From Roseateles aquatilis (GTDB taxonomy: Bacteria > Pseudomonadota > Gammaproteobacteria > Burkholderiales > Burkholderiaceae_C): a DNA stretch of 64,000 nucleotides. Positions 1 to 10,297 of this stretch are shown one piece after another (within the stretch, counting starts at the first letter, position 1; each line of letters begins with the position of its first letter). Under the pieces are notes generated by a model. That model was given only the letters and a program-made list of their open reading frames with translations, was not told the DNA's origin and did not search any database. Location of the stretch: the NCBI RefSeq assembly GCF_002205645.1, contig NZ_NIOF01000004.1:124001-188000 (forward strand), read 5' to 3'. Both the position numbers and the translations under genes were made by a program.

Positions 1-1
1 C

Positions 2-373
2 TTCCAGCAAGGCGCCTGGGGCGGCATGGGCATGCTGCTGTGGGCCAACGAGAAGGACAACGCCGGCAAGGCCACGGTGTCCACCTCGGTCGGCGGTCGC
101 GTGTCCTATGCGGTGACCCGCAACTTCAAGCTGCTCACCGAGGCCGGCGTCTCGCAATACAAGCCAGACGGCGGCGAACGCGCACGCCTGACCAAGGTGA
201 CCTTCGCGCCGACGCTGTCCACCGGCCCGGCGCTGATGGACCGACCCGAGTTCCGGCTTTACGTCACCCATGCCAAGTGGAACCGGGCCGCCGGCAACGT
301 CACGGGCGAGCCCGGCTACGACGGACAGACCTCCGGCACCAGTTTCGGCGCGCAGGTCGAGGTCTGGTTCTGA
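2..373 (+). CDS. lamB: LamB-type maltoporin, C-terminal fragment
   Basis: This is the last 123 residues of an outer-membrane sugar porin; the 5' end lies outside the window. The frame is open from the first bases. The end reads RPEFRLYVTHAKWN followed by a short loop and FGAQVEVWF. That matches the final two strands of LamB (E. coli ends FGAQMEIWW), and the terminal aromatic residue is the usual outer-membrane beta-barrel signal. Alternating hydrophobic residues fit beta strands. It lies 99 bp before a gtsA-type binding protein gene on the same strand, so it probably delivers sugar to that transporter. An OprB-type porin would be the usual Pseudomonas partner, but the sequence looks more like LamB. 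Confidence 0.85.
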   Translation, partial: FQQGAWGGMGMLLWANEKDNAGKATVSTSVGGRVSYAVTRNFKLLTEAGVSQYKPDGGERARLTKVTFAPTLSTGPALMDRPEFRLYVTHAKWNRAAGNVTGEPGYDGQTSGTSFGAQVEVWF

Positions 374-440
374 CGCGTTGAGACGGTTTGCCAGGGGCGG
401 CTCCCGTCCCCGCTCATACGACATCCCATGACAACATTCA

Positions 441-456
441 CGTCAGCTTCCTGACG
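441..456 (+). other. Intercistronic hairpin before gtsA
   Basis: CGTCAG-cttc-CTGACG is a perfect 6-bp stem with a 4-nt loop between the porin stop and the gtsA ribosome binding site (GGAG at 461-464, ATG at 473). There is no T-run, so a terminator is unlikely. It may protect the mRNA end or set the porin:transporter ratio. The role is inferred. Confidence 0.4.
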
Positions 457-472
457 ACACGGAGACAACGGA

Positions 473-1726
473 ATGAACAAGCTCAAGCAACTCTCCCAGG
501 CGACGGCGCTGTGCGCGCTGATGGCGGCCGGCGCGGCCCGCGCCGGCGAGGTCGAGGTCCTGCACTGGTGGACCAGCGGCGGCGAGGCCAAGGCCGCCAC
601 CGCGCTGAAGGCCACGCTGCAGAAGCAGGGTCACACCTGGAAGGACTTCGCCGTGGCCGGCGGCGGCGGGGACTCGGCGATGACGGTGCTGAAGTCGCGC
701 GTGGTGTCGGGCAACGCCCCGGCGGCGGCGCAGATCAAGGGGCCGTCGCTGCAGGAATGGGCCCGCGAGGGCGTGCTGACCAACGTCGACGCGGTCGCCG
801 CCGCGGGCAAGTGGGACGAGGTCATCCCGCCCGTGGTCGCCAACATCATGAAGTACCAGGGCCATTACATCGCCGCCCCGGTCAACGTGCACCGCGTCAA
901 CTGGTTGTGGGCCAACCCCGAGGCGCTGAAGAAGGCCGGCGCCAAGCTGCCCACCACCTGGGACGAGTTCTTCGTCACCGCCGAGGCATTGAAGAAGGCC
1001 GGCATCGTTCCGGTCGCCCACGGCGGCCAGAACTGGCAGGACTTCACCGTCTTCGAATCGGTCGCGCTGGGCGTCGGCGGCGTGGACTTCTACAAGAAGG
1101 CGCTGGTGCAGCTGGACCCCGCCACGCTGACCGGTCCGCAGATGGAGAAGGTCCTGGCCACCTTCAAGCGCATCAAGGACTACACCGACAAGAACGCCCC
1201 GGGCCGCGACTGGAACCTGGCCACCGCGATGGTGATCAAGGGCGAGGCCGGCATGCAGCTAATGGGCGACTGGGCCAAGGGCGAATTCATCGCCGCCGGC
1301 AAGGCGCCGGGCAAGGACTTCATCTGCGCCGCCGCCCCCGGCACGCAGAAGGCCTTCACCTTCAACATCGACTCGTTCGCGCTGTTCCAGCTGAAGAACG
1401 CGGCCAACCAGAAGGCCCAGCAGGACCTTGCCACGGCCATCATGTCGCCGGAGTTCCAGGAGCTGTTCAACCTGAACAAGGGCTCGATCCCCGTGCGCAC
1501 CGGCATGAAGATGGACAAGTTCGACGACTGCGCCAAACAGTCGGCCGCGGACTTCGCCGCCGACGCCAAGGCCGGCACGCTGGTGCCGTCGATCGCCCAC
1601 GGCATGGCCGTGCCGGCGGCGGCCGAGGGCGCGATGAAGGACGTCGTCAGCCAGTTCTGGAACAGCGACAAGATGACCGCCAAGGACGCACAGGCCAAGC
1701 TGGCCTCCGCCGCACGGACGAAGTAA
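473..1726 (+). CDS. gtsA: Sugar (glucose/mannose-type) ABC transporter substrate-binding protein
   Basis: This is a 417-aa periplasmic binding protein of the carbohydrate uptake 1 family. A signal peptide of about 24 residues ends ...AAGAARA before [14 protein letters not shown]. The sequence runs closely parallel to Pseudomonas Gts[56 protein letters not shown] and [14 protein letters not shown] all correspond. It should bind glucose or a related hexose and hand it to the two permeases that follow. The start is supported by GGAG 8 nt upstream. It is the first gene of a porin-linked gtsABCD operon. The exact sugar cannot be read from the sequence. Confidence 0.93.
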   Translation: MNKLKQLSQATALCALMAAGAARAGEVEVLHWWTSGGEAKAATALKATLQKQGHTWKDFAVAGGGGDSAMTVLKSRVVSGNAPAAAQIKGPSLQEWAREGVLTNVDAVAAAGKWDEVIPPVVANIMKYQGHYIAAPVNVHRVNWLWANPEALKKAGAKLPTTWDEFFVTAEALKKAGIVPVAHGGQNWQDFTVFESVALGVGGVDFYKKALVQLDPATLTGPQMEKVLATFKRIKDYTDKNAPGRDWNLATAMVIKGEAGMQLMGDWAKGEFIAAGKAPGKDFICAAAPGTQKAFTFNIDSFALFQLKNAANQKAQQDLATAIMSPEFQELFNLNKGSIPVRTGMKMDKFDDCAKQSAADFAADAKAGTLVPSIAHGMAVPAAAEGAMKDVVSQFWNSDKMTAKDAQAKLASAARTK

Positions 1727-1821
1727 AGCCGTCGGAGCGGACGCCGTCGGGCGCCCGCTCCGCATCCGCCTCGCCTCCCCCTTCCGCACGCCCCGCGCGT
1801 GCCCGCCGCAGGCCCGCTCGC

Positions 1822-2700
1822 ATGTCCGCTTCCCGAGCTCCGCGCAGTCCCTGGCTTCCCAAGCTGGTGGTCGCGCCGACCTTCCTGATCTCGTTTCTCT
1901 TCATCTACGGCCTGATGGCCTGGAACGGCTACCTGTCGCTGTCCGCGTCACGGCTGCTGCCCAACTACAGCTTCGTCGGCCTGGGCCAGTACCGCGCCCT
2001 GTTCGACAACGAGCGCTGGTGGCTCGCGCTGACCAACCTGGGCCTGTTCGGCGCGCTGTTCATCGGCGGCGCGATGGCCGTGGGCCTGCTGCTGGCGATC
2101 CTGCTGGACCAGAAGATCCGCGGCGAAGGCCTGCTGCGCACGATCTACCTGTACCCGATGGCGCTGTCCTTCATCGTCACCGGCACGGCCTGGAAGTGGA
2201 TCCTCAATCCGGGCCTGGGCATCGAGCACCTGATGCGCCAGTGGGGCTTCGAGCACTTCAGCTTCGACTGGCTGGTCGATCCCGACATGGCGATCTACTG
2301 CGTCGTCATCGCCGGCGTGTGGCAGTCGTCGGGGTTCGTGATGGCGCTGTTCCTGGCGGGGCTGCGCGGCATCGACGACTCGATCATCAAGGCCGCGCAG
2401 GTCGACGGCGCGTCGCTGCCGCGCATCTACTGGCGCATCGTCATCCCGACGCTGCGGCCGGTGTTCTTCTCGACGCTGATGGTCGTGTCGCACCTGGCGA
2501 TCAAGAGCTTCGACCTGGTGATGGCGCTGACCGCGGGCGGTCCCGGCTACGCGACCGACCTGCCGGCGACCTTCATGTACACGATGGCGTTCTCGCGCGG
2601 GCAGATCGGCCTGGGCGCCGCCAGCGCCACGATGATGCTGGCCACCATCGCGGCCATCGTCGTGCCCTACCTCTATTCCGAGCTCCGCTCGAAGCCGTGA
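1822..2700 (+). CDS. gtsB: Sugar ABC transporter permease
   Basis: This 292-aa inner-membrane permease (MalF type) has about six hydrophobic helices, beginning WLPKLVVAPTFLISFLFIYG. The EAA loop, which docks to the ATPase, is seen as AAQVDGASLPRIYWRIVIP. GtsB-like blocks include LDQKIRGEGLLRTIYLYPMA, TGTAWKWILNPGLGIE and FDLVMALTAGGPGY. The frame stays open far upstream, but homology begins near the ATG at 1822. The 95-nt gap after gtsA has no clear Shine-Dalgarno sequence, so translation may be coupled or the true start may differ slightly. gtsC begins 11 nt downstream. Confidence 0.92.
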   Translation: MSASRAPRSPWLPKLVVAPTFLISFLFIYGLMAWNGYLSLSASRLLPNYSFVGLGQYRALFDNERWWLALTNLGLFGALFIGGAMAVGLLLAILLDQKIRGEGLLRTIYLYPMALSFIVTGTAWKWILNPGLGIEHLMRQWGFEHFSFDWLVDPDMAIYCVVIAGVWQSSGFVMALFLAGLRGIDDSIIKAAQVDGASLPRIYWRIVIPTLRPVFFSTLMVVSHLAIKSFDLVMALTAGGPGYATDLPATFMYTMAFSRGQIGLGAASATMMLATIAAIVVPYLYSELRSKP

Positions 2701-2710
2701 GCGCCGCGCC

Positions 2711-3592
2711 ATGACCCCTTCCCCCACCTCGCCGCCCGCGCGCGGCTTCAGCGCGCAGCGTGCGATCCTGCTGCTGGCGCTGCTGCTGTTCGCGGCCTTC
2801 TTCCTGGGGCCGCTGTACGTGATGGTCAGCACCTCGCTCAAGAGCATGGACGAGGTCCGCAACGGCACCTTGCTGTCGCTGCCGCTGAGCCCGTCCTTCG
2901 CCGCCTGGTCCAAGGCCTGGAGCAGCGCCTGCACCGGTACCGACTGCGGCGGCCTGCGACCGTTCTTCATGAACTCGGTGCTGATGGTGGTGCCCGCCGT
3001 GCTCGTGTCGACGGCGCTGGGCGCGCTCAACGGCTACGTGCTGACGAAGTGGCGCTTCCGCGGCAGCGAGCTGCTGTTCGCGCTGCTGCTGTTCGGCGTC
3101 TTCATGCCCATGCAGGTGGTGCTGCTGCCGATGAGCCAGGTGCTGGGCACGCTGGGCATCGCGAGCTCGGTCTGGGGCCTGATCCTGGTGCACGTGCTGG
3201 CAGGCCTGCCGTCGACGACGCTGTTCTTCCGCAACTACTACGCCGGCCTGCCCGACGAGCTGATCAAGGCCGCGACGCTGGACGGCGCGTCGTTCTGGCA
3301 GATCTTCCTGCGCATCGTGGTGCCGCTGTCCACGCCGATCCTGGTGGTGACGCTGATCTGGCAGTTCACCGCGATCTGGAACGACTTCCTGTACGGCGTC
3401 GTCTTCTCCGGCGCGGACAGCAAGCCGATCACGGTCGGCCTGAACAACCTGGCCAACACCTCGAGCTCGGTCAAGGAATACAACGTCGACATGGCCGCGG
3501 CGCTGATCGCGGCGGCGCCGACGCTGATCGTCTACATCGTGGCCGGCAAGTACTTCGTGCGCGGCCTGACCGCCGGGGCCGTCAAGGGCTGA
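2711..3592 (+). CDS. gtsC: Sugar ABC transporter permease
   Basis: This 293-aa MalG-type permease is the partner of the preceding gene. It has six predicted helices, starting with AILLLALLLFAAFFLGPLYVM, and an EAA loop reading AATLDGASFWQIFLRIVVPL. The segment FTAIWNDFLYGVVFSG is typical of GtsC. It is in a tight operon with gtsB and is followed after 46 nt by the ATPase gene. Confidence 0.92.
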   Translation: MTPSPTSPPARGFSAQRAILLLALLLFAAFFLGPLYVMVSTSLKSMDEVRNGTLLSLPLSPSFAAWSKAWSSACTGTDCGGLRPFFMNSVLMVVPAVLVSTALGALNGYVLTKWRFRGSELLFALLLFGVFMPMQVVLLPMSQVLGTLGIASSVWGLILVHVLAGLPSTTLFFRNYYAGLPDELIKAATLDGASFWQIFLRIVVPLSTPILVVTLIWQFTAIWNDFLYGVVFSGADSKPITVGLNNLANTSSSVKEYNVDMAAALIAAAPTLIVYIVAGKYFVRGLTAGAVKG

Positions 3593-3638
3593 TCGCGGCC
3601 AGATCCGGGGCCGGGCAAGAGACAAGGAGATTCACATC

Positions 3639-4709
<1,071 letters not shown>

Positions 4710-4795
4710 TCGGCCGACCACTCGGTCCGGCCACCGGTCGAGCCGGTGCTCGGGCGCTCGATCGACCGCCGGCCGCGACCGGCCCGGGGACGCGC

Positions 4796-5629
4796 TCAGG
4801 GGCGTCGATAGGACATGGCCGGTGTCCGTCCGGACCCGGATCCCCCCGAGCGACGGTTGCGGATGCGCAGCCAGAGCGTCTGCCCGGCCAGCACCACGAC
4901 CAACGCGGCGGCGATGCCCGCCGACGCGCCGGCGCCCTCCATCGCAGCATGCGATTGCTTCACGTAGACGCCGATCAGGCCCCATAACACGGCGGCGGCA
5001 TAACCGAGCGCCGGCAGGCCGGCGTCGGGCCGATGCAGCCGCGCGTTGGCCACCAGCACCAGGAGCGCCGCCAGCGCCCACAGCACCAGCGTCCAGGGCA
5101 GTTGATCGGCGGTCGGCAACAACTGCTCGGCGACGATCACCTGGGCCGTGTTCAGGAAGGCCGCCAGCGACAGCCAGCCGGCATGCAGGCCCAGCGGCAG
5201 CACCGCGAACCAGGCGCTCGCGCCGCGCGGCGCCGCGTGCGCGAGCAGCATCAGCGCCCACAGCAGGCAGATCAGCGCCAGCCAGATCACGGCCAGCGCC
5301 AGCCAGAACCACTGCTGCGAGAACACGATCATCCAGCTCGCCGTCAATGCGAAGCCGATGACGACCAGCCAGTGGCAGCGATGCGACTCGCGGTGTCCTT
5401 CGCGGTCCGGCACCTGGCGATGACCGCGCAACATCCACAGCGCGAAGACGAAGTCCAGCAGGAAGATCACGCCCCAGATCGAGAACGCGTACCCGTCCGC
5501 CACCAGCAGCGTCGGGAAACGATCCGACACGGTGCCGTTGTCGGGGCCGAACAGCCCGCGTTGCGACGCCCAGGCCACCAGGGGCATGGACAACGCGGCG
5601 AGCATGACGAGGATCTGAAGCATGGGCAT
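4796..5629 (-). CDS. TspO/MBR-like tryptophan-rich membrane protein
   Basis: This 277-aa integral membrane protein has about seven hydrophobic segments. It is rich in Trp, as in YAFSIWGVIFLLDFVFALW, WMIVFSQQWFWLALAVIW and LHAGWLSLAAFLNTAQ. These match the longer bacterial relatives of TspO/MBR sensory proteins, which bind porphyrins or other hydrophobic ligands. Classical TspO has about 160 residues, so this is the extended form. The last ~25 residues are basic and low-complexity. Two adjacent ATGs (5629 and 5623) could start it. It is convergent with gtsD and divergent from the helicase. Substrate and role are unknown. Confidence 0.7.
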   Translation of the reverse strand: MPMLQILVMLAALSMPLVAWASQRGLFGPDNGTVSDRFPTLLVADGYAFSIWGVIFLLDFVFALWMLRGHRQVPDREGHRESHRCHWLVVIGFALTASWMIVFSQQWFWLALAVIWLALICLLWALMLLAHAAPRGASAWFAVLPLGLHAGWLSLAAFLNTAQVIVAEQLLPTADQLPWTLVLWALAALLVLVANARLHRPDAGLPALGYAAAVLWGLIGVYVKQSHAAMEGAGASAGIAAALVVVLAGQTLWLRIRNRRSGGSGSGRTPAMSYRRP

Positions 5630-5717
5630 GGAAGGATGTCAGTCTGCTCCCCCGGCAATGCGCATGCCACCTCCGATCCAGCAGGGCTGGTTTTACATAC
5701 AGCTATCATCCCCGCCC

Positions 5718-7832
5718 ATGCCCCCCGCAGAAGCCATCGCCGACGCCGTGCCGACCATCGCCCCGCTCTCCGACGCCGCGGCCACCGACGTTGACGCCGA
5801 CCTCAACCCCGAGCAGCGCTCCGCGGTCGAGCACGGCCTCGGAGCGCCGGGGGCGCATGGCCCGCTGCTGGTGATCGCGGGGGCGGGCTCGGGCAAGACC
5901 AAGACGCTGGCGGCGCGCGTGGCGCATCTGATCCAATCGGGCGCCGATCCGCAGCGCCTGCTGCTGCTGACCTTCTCCCGCCGCGCCGCCGGCGAGATGG
6001 AACGGCGCGCCGGCCGCATGCTGCATCGCGCGCTGGGCCTGCGGCCGACGCAGGCACCGCCCCGTTTCCCCTGGGCCGGCACCTTCCACGGCGTCGGCGC
6101 GCGACTGCTGCGCGAGTACGCGGCCCGCATCGGCCTGGCCCCCAACTTCACCATCCTGGACCGCGCCGACGCCGAGGACCTGATGGGATTGCAGCGCCAG
6201 GCGCTGGGCCTGGCGGAGACCGCCGAGCGCTTCCCGCTGAAGGCGACCTGCCTGAACATCTACTCGCGCGTCGTCAACAGCGAGGCGCGGCTGGACCAGG
6301 TGCTGCAGGACCACTTCCCGTGGTGCTTCCCGGCTCACGACGCGCTCAAGCGCCTGTTCAAGGCCTACGTCGAGGAGAAGCAGCGCCAGCAGCTGCTGGA
6401 CTACGACGACCTGCTGCTCTACTGGGCCGAGCTGATGGGTGATGGCGCACTGGCCGCGGAGCTGGGCGAGCGCTTCCAGCACGTACTGGTCGACGAGTAC
6501 CAGGACACCAACCGTTTGCAGGCGACCATCCTGCAGCGCCTGAAGCCGCGCGGCGACCGGTTGACGGTGGTCGGCGACGACGCGCAGGCGATCTACTCGT
6601 TCCGCGCGGCCGAGGTGCGCAACATCCTCGCGTTCCCGACGCAGTTCGACCCGCCGGCGCGGATCGTCACGCTGGAGCGCAACTACCGCTCCACGCAGCC
6701 GATCCTGGACGCCTCCAACGCCGTCATCGCGATGGCGCCCGAGCGTCACGAGAAGCGCCTGTGGACCGACAAGGTCTCGAGCGAGCGCCCGCAACTGGTC
6801 ACCGTCGACGACGAGGCCCGCCAGGCGCAGTGGGTCGCCGACCGCGTGCTGGAGCGGCGCGAGCAAGGCCTGAAGCTGACGCGCCAGGCGGTGCTGTTCC
6901 GCACCTCCAGCCACAGCGCGCCGCTGGAGCTGGAGCTGACGCGGCGCAACATCCCGTTCGTCAAGTTCGGCGGCCTGAAGTTTCTGGAGAGCACGCATGT
7001 GAAGGACGTGCTCAGCGTGCTGCGCTGGGCGGAGAACCCGCGCGGCCGGCTGGCCGGCTTCCGCGTGGCCCAGTTGCTGCCGGGTTTCGGGCCGGCCAGC
7101 GCGCGGCGGCTGCTGGACGAGATGGCAGCGCCGGCCGAGCCGTCGCAAGCGCTGCGGGACTTCAAGCCGCCCGCCTCCGCCGCCGCGTCCTGGGCCGGAT
7201 TGCGCGACCTGCTGCTGCGCCTGATCGCCGCATCCGACTGGCCGGCGGACCTCGAGGACGTGGTGCAGTGGTACGCGCCGCACCTGGAGCGCCTGCACGA
7301 CGACGCCCCGGTGCGCCTGGCCGATCTGGAGCAGATCGTCCGCATCGCCCAGGGCCATGGCTCGCGAGAACGTTTCCTGACCGAGCTCACGCTCGATCCG
7401 CCGGACGCGAGCAGCGACGAGTCCGGCGTGCCGCACAGGGACGAGGACTACCTGATCCTGTCGACCATCCATTCGGCCAAGGGCCAGGAGTGGAACGCCG
7501 TCTACCTGCTCAATTGCGTCGACGGCTGCCTGCCGTCGGACCTGAGCACCGGCGCGCAGGCGCAGATCGAGGAGGAGCGCCGGCTGCTGTACGTGGCGAT
7601 GACGCGCGCCAAGGACCACCTGGCGGTGATGGTGCCGCAGCGCTTCTACGTCACGCAGCAGACCCGCCATGGCGACCGTCACCTGCACGCGACCGTCTCG
7701 CGTTTCCTGCCCGGCAAGGTGGTCCGCCACTTCGACAAGGTCGGTCCGGCGAATCAACATCAGGCGCCGCTGCCGGAACTGCTGAAGCCGGCGCTGGACG
7801 TCGCGGCCAGGCTGCGCAAGGCATGGGACTGA
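5718..7832 (+). CDS. UvrD/Rep-family superfamily 1 ATP-dependent DNA helicase
   Basis: This 704-aa 3'-5' DNA helicase has the full SF1A motif set: Q-motif LNPEQRSAVEHG, Walker A GAGSGKT, Ia TFSRRAAGEM, II VDEYQDTN, III GDDAQAIYSFRAA, IV LERNYRST, V STIHSAKGQEWNAVYL, and VI EERRLLYVAMTRAKDHL. Length fits UvrD/Rep (670-720 aa). Family members unwind DNA in repair and replication restart. The frame is open back to 5622, but the ATG at 5718 puts the Q-motif about 30 residues in, as usual. It may be a paralogue of the housekeeping uvrD, so no symbol is given. Confidence 0.9.
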   Translation: MPPAEAIADAVPTIAPLSDAAATDVDADLNPEQRSAVEHGLGAPGAHGPLLVIAGAGSGKTKTLAARVAHLIQSGADPQRLLLLTFSRRAAGEMERRAGRMLHRALGLRPTQAPPRFPWAGTFHGVGARLLREYAARIGLAPNFTILDRADAEDLMGLQRQALGLAETAERFPLKATCLNIYSRVVNSEARLDQVLQDHFPWCFPAHDALKRLFKAYVEEKQRQQLLDYDDLLLYWAELMGDGALAAELGERFQHVLVDEYQDTNRLQATILQRLKPRGDRLTVVGDDAQAIYSFRAAEVRNILAFPTQFDPPARIVTLERNYRSTQPILDASNAVIAMAPERHEKRLWTDKVSSERPQLVTVDDEARQAQWVADRVLERREQGLKLTRQAVLFRTSSHSAPLELELTRRNIPFVKFGGLKFLESTHVKDVLSVLRWAENPRGRLAGFRVAQLLPGFGPASARRLLDEMAAPAEPSQALRDFKPPASAAASWAGLRDLLLRLIAASDWPADLEDVVQWYAPHLERLHDDAPVRLADLEQIVRIAQGHGSRERFLTELTLDPPDASSDESGVPHRDEDYLILSTIHSAKGQEWNAVYLLNCVDGCLPSDLSTGAQAQIEEERRLLYVAMTRAKDHLAVMVPQRFYVTQQTRHGDRHLHATVSRFLPGKVVRHFDKVGPANQHQAPLPELLKPALDVAARLRKAWD

Positions 7833-7973
7833 ACGCGCCGACGGAACGCCGACAGAACGCGTAACGCACGTTACGGCAAGCCGCTATGGACGGCGGCGCA
7901 GGAAAACTCTAAGGTGCGCAGCTGTCAAATCCTGACCCCGCCGCCGCGCGCCACCCGCCAGCCCCCGACCGCC

Positions 7974-9098
7974 GTGACGATCCGAGACACCGTACTCAGC
8001 ACCCTCGCCCACACCAACTGGCGCCTCGCGCTGCCCGCGCTGGCCCTGACCTGCGGCAGCCTGCTGGTCCAGGCCGCCAGCGACGCCCCCGCCGCGGACG
8101 TCGTGGTCCCGACCACGGCCGCGCTGACCGATCCCTCGGTCCCCGCCGCGGCCGCGCCGGCGACTTTCGCTCCCGTCACGGCGCCAGGCACGGCATCGGT
8201 CACACCGCTGGCCGCGTCCGCGTCGACCGCCACGGCCCCGTTCGCCTCGTCCTCCCCGGCTTCCGCCGCCAACCCGGCCCTGTCCTCGCCGGCCATCGCA
8301 CTGGCCCGGCCCGCTCAACCCGCCGGGCCGGTCCTGTCCACCGAGCCGCCGGCGATGAAGCTCCCGGTCAACGCCCGCCACATGCTGGTGATCGACGACA
8401 GCGGCCGCGTCCTGATGGCCAAGGACGCGGACAGCGTGGTGCCGGTCGCGTCGCTGACCAAGCTCATGACCGCGATGGTGATCCTGGACGCCAGGCAGGA
8501 CATGCGCGAGCAGATCCGCATCGACGACGCCGACGTCGACCGCCTCAAGCACAGCCGATCGCGCGTGCGCGTCGGCGCGACGATGACGCGCGAGGCGGCA
8601 ATGGAGCTGGCGCTGATCTCGTCCGAGAACCGCGCCGCGTCCGCGCTGGCCCGCAATTTCCCGGGCGGCCTGCCGGCCTACGAGGCGGCGGTCGTGGCCA
8701 AGATCCGCGCGCTGGGCCTGACCCACACGACGCTGGCCGACCCGACCGGCCTGTCGCCGGCCAACACGTCGACGGCCACCGAATTTGCCCGCATCGCAGC
8801 CGCCGCGTCGCGTTACCCGGACATCGCGCGCATCAGCAGCGACCGCCGCAGCCAGGTCGAGATCAACGGCCGCCCGCGCGAGCTGCGCAACACCAATCAT
8901 CTGGTTGGCGCCAAGGGCTGGGATATCCGCCTGTCCAAGACCGGCTACACCGACGAGGCCGGTCGATGCCTGGCGATGCGGCTGCGCAGCGGCGGCCAGA
9001 CCATCACCGTGGTGCTGCTCGACGCCGACGGCTCCGCCCAGCGGCTGCGCGACGCGGCCTTGATCCGCAAGTCGCTGTCGAAGATGGCCGCCGCCTGA
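7974..9098 (+). CDS. D-alanyl-D-alanine carboxypeptidase/endopeptidase, S11 family
   Basis: This 374-aa periplasmic peptidoglycan peptidase cleaves D-Ala-containing stem peptides. The penicillin-binding triad is visible: SLTK (catalytic Ser ~160, Lys ~163), SEN (~217-219) and KTG (~322-324). It is closest to PbpG/DacA-like low-molecular-weight PBPs. A hydrophobic segment [19 protein letters not shown] forms a signal peptide. About 80 residues of Ala/Pro/Thr/Ser-rich linker follow, longer than in most relatives. The start is uncertain: GTG 7974 fits the signal peptide, while GTG 7914 would add 20 residues. No clear Shine-Dalgarno was found for either. Confidence 0.85.
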   Translation: MTIRDTVLSTLAHTNWRLALPALALTCGSLLVQAASDAPAADVVVPTTAALTDPSVPAAAAPATFAPVTAPGTASVTPLAASASTATAPFASSSPASAANPALSSPAIALARPAQPAGPVLSTEPPAMKLPVNARHMLVIDDSGRVLMAKDADSVVPVASLTKLMTAMVILDARQDMREQIRIDDADVDRLKHSRSRVRVGATMTREAAMELALISSENRAASALARNFPGGLPAYEAAVVAKIRALGLTHTTLADPTGLSPANTSTATEFARIAAAASRYPDIARISSDRRSQVEINGRPRELRNTNHLVGAKGWDIRLSKTGYTDEAGRCLAMRLRSGGQTITVVLLDADGSAQRLRDAALIRKSLSKMAAA

Positions 9099-9303
9099 TC
9101 CCCTGCTGTCGGGACGCTGCCCCCGGCAGTCTTCTTTCGATCCCGCCCCGTCACCGCTGGCCTTCGAGTCGGGCCTGGCCGCGAGTGCTCGCCTGGGCAC
9201 GCGTTTCACGGACCCGACGATGGCATTGACCGGTTGTCATTTCGCGTTGTGAGTGAATGGTCATTTGACAATTGCGAATGATCAGACTTCGACCGACTTC
9301 GAT

Positions 9304-9321
9304 TCCGAAACCACATTCGGA
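9304..9321. promoter_or_regulatory. Inverted repeat upstream of the coiled-coil gene
   Basis: TCCGAA-N6-TTCGGA is a perfect inverted repeat in a locally AT-richer stretch (about 9220-9380), 59 bp before the ATG at 9380. A TTGACA lies at 9265-9270 but no convincing -10 stands at the right distance. It may be an operator. The function is a guess. Confidence 0.25.
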
Positions 9322-9379
9322 TCGAATCGCGACTCCTAGCATTCGAGGCTTCTTTCCTCGCATGTACAGGAGTCAACGC

Positions 9380-10162
9380 ATGCAACCTCATCCTTCCGAA
9401 TCCAGTCACGGAGGCGGCGTTCAGCCGGTCCTTCTTCCTCCCTCGCGCAATCACGTCGAAGTGATTTACACCTGCAACCATGCCGGTGACTTCCAGGAGA
9501 TTCGCTCGGACGTGCGGCATCTCAAGGAGCGCGCCGACGCCATGCAGGCGGACATCAAGGAGATCCGCTCCGACGTCAACGGCCTGCGTATGGAAGTCCA
9601 GGACGTCCGCGCCGATGTCAACGGCATCCGGTCCGAGGTCCACGGCCTGCGTGCCGAGGTCCATGTCCTTCGCGCGGAGGCCAAGGAGTTCCGCGTCGAG
9701 ATTCGGGACGAGCTGAAGGCGCATGGAAAGAGGCTGGACGCTTTTCAGCTCGAGACCCGGACCGACATGAGCAACATGCGGCAAGAGGTCAAGAGCGACA
9801 TGAGCAACATGCGGCAAGAGATCAAGAGCGACATGGAGAACATGCGGCACGGGATCAAGAGCGACATGGACAACATGCGGCACGAGATCAAGACTGACAT
9901 GGACACCATGCGGCATCAGACCAAGACTGACATGGACACCATGCGGCATCAGACCAAGACCGACATGGACAACATGCGGCACGGGATCAAGACCGATATG
10001 GAACACCTTCGATTGGAGTTCAAGTCCGACCTCGACAAGGTCCTGGCGGCCGTGATGGGACGCGTCGACGACCGCATCAGCGCCCGCCTGCTGCGGTGGT
10101 TCGCCGGGACTTGCGTGGGATCCAGCGCGGCCGGCGCGATCGTGGCCAAGCTGATGCATTGA
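9380..10162 (+). CDS. Coiled-coil protein with 7- then 11-residue repeats and C-terminal membrane anchor
   Basis: This 260-aa protein has no family I can name. Residues ~30-115 are heptads (VNGLRME, VQDVRAD, VNGIRSE, VHGLRAE, VHVLRAE). Residues ~128-215 are eight consecutive 11-residue units of the form (S/T)DMxNMRxxIK, a hendecad pattern that gives a right-handed coiled coil. The end, RLLRWFAGTCVGSSAAGAIVAKLMH, is a probable membrane helix, preceded by a short amphipathic segment. This outline resembles DUF1640/CCDC90-type tail-anchored coiled coils, but I cannot claim homology. AGGAG 8 nt before the ATG at 9380 decides the start; in-frame ATGs at 9272 and 9362 lack it. It stands alone, 110 bp before an ABC transporter gene. 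Confidence 0.75.
   Translation: MQPHPSESSHGGGVQPVLLPPSRNHVEVIYTCNHAGDFQEIRSDVRHLKERADAMQADIKEIRSDVNGLRMEVQDVRADVNGIRSEVHGLRAEVHVLRAEAKEFRVEIRDELKAHGKRLDAFQLETRTDMSNMRQEVKSDMSNMRQEIKSDMENMRHGIKSDMDNMRHEIKTDMDTMRHQTKTDMDTMRHQTKTDMDNMRHGIKTDMEHLRLEFKSDLDKVLAAVMGRVDDRISARLLRWFAGTCVGSSAAGAIVAKLMH
9761..10024 (+). repeat. 33-bp tandem repeat (8 copies) encoding hendecads
   Basis: Eight head-to-tail 33-bp units each encode 11 residues (unit starts at 9761, 9794, 9827, 9860, 9893, 9926, 9959 and 9992). Units 5 and 6 encode the identical peptide TDMDTMRHQTK. Unit length is a multiple of three, so copy-number change would keep the frame and lengthen or shorten the rod. Confidence 0.9.
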
Positions 10163-10297
10163 AGGCGACGGGCGCCGGGGGGAGTCCTCCTCATCTCGCG
10201 CCTCCCTCCTTCACCCGCTGTAGTCCCCGTCCTACCCCCGCCCTGATCCGGTGGAGCTACCGTCGAGTCACCTCGGCAGCCCGGCTCCAGCCCCCTC

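Noticed and set aside
388-1821. Long open frame upstream of gtsB that could extend the permease by hundreds of residues
   Set aside because: It is the gtsA gene read in another frame; permease homology begins at the ATG at 1822.
9288-9319. TTCG tetramers that might form a plant-inducible promoter box
   Set aside because: Spacing between TTCG copies is not 16 nt, and the base after TTCG is A in two of the three.
9272-9379. Upstream in-frame ATGs (9272 and 9362) for the coiled-coil gene
   Set aside because: Neither has a ribosome binding site, while AGGAG stands 8 nt before ATG 9380.
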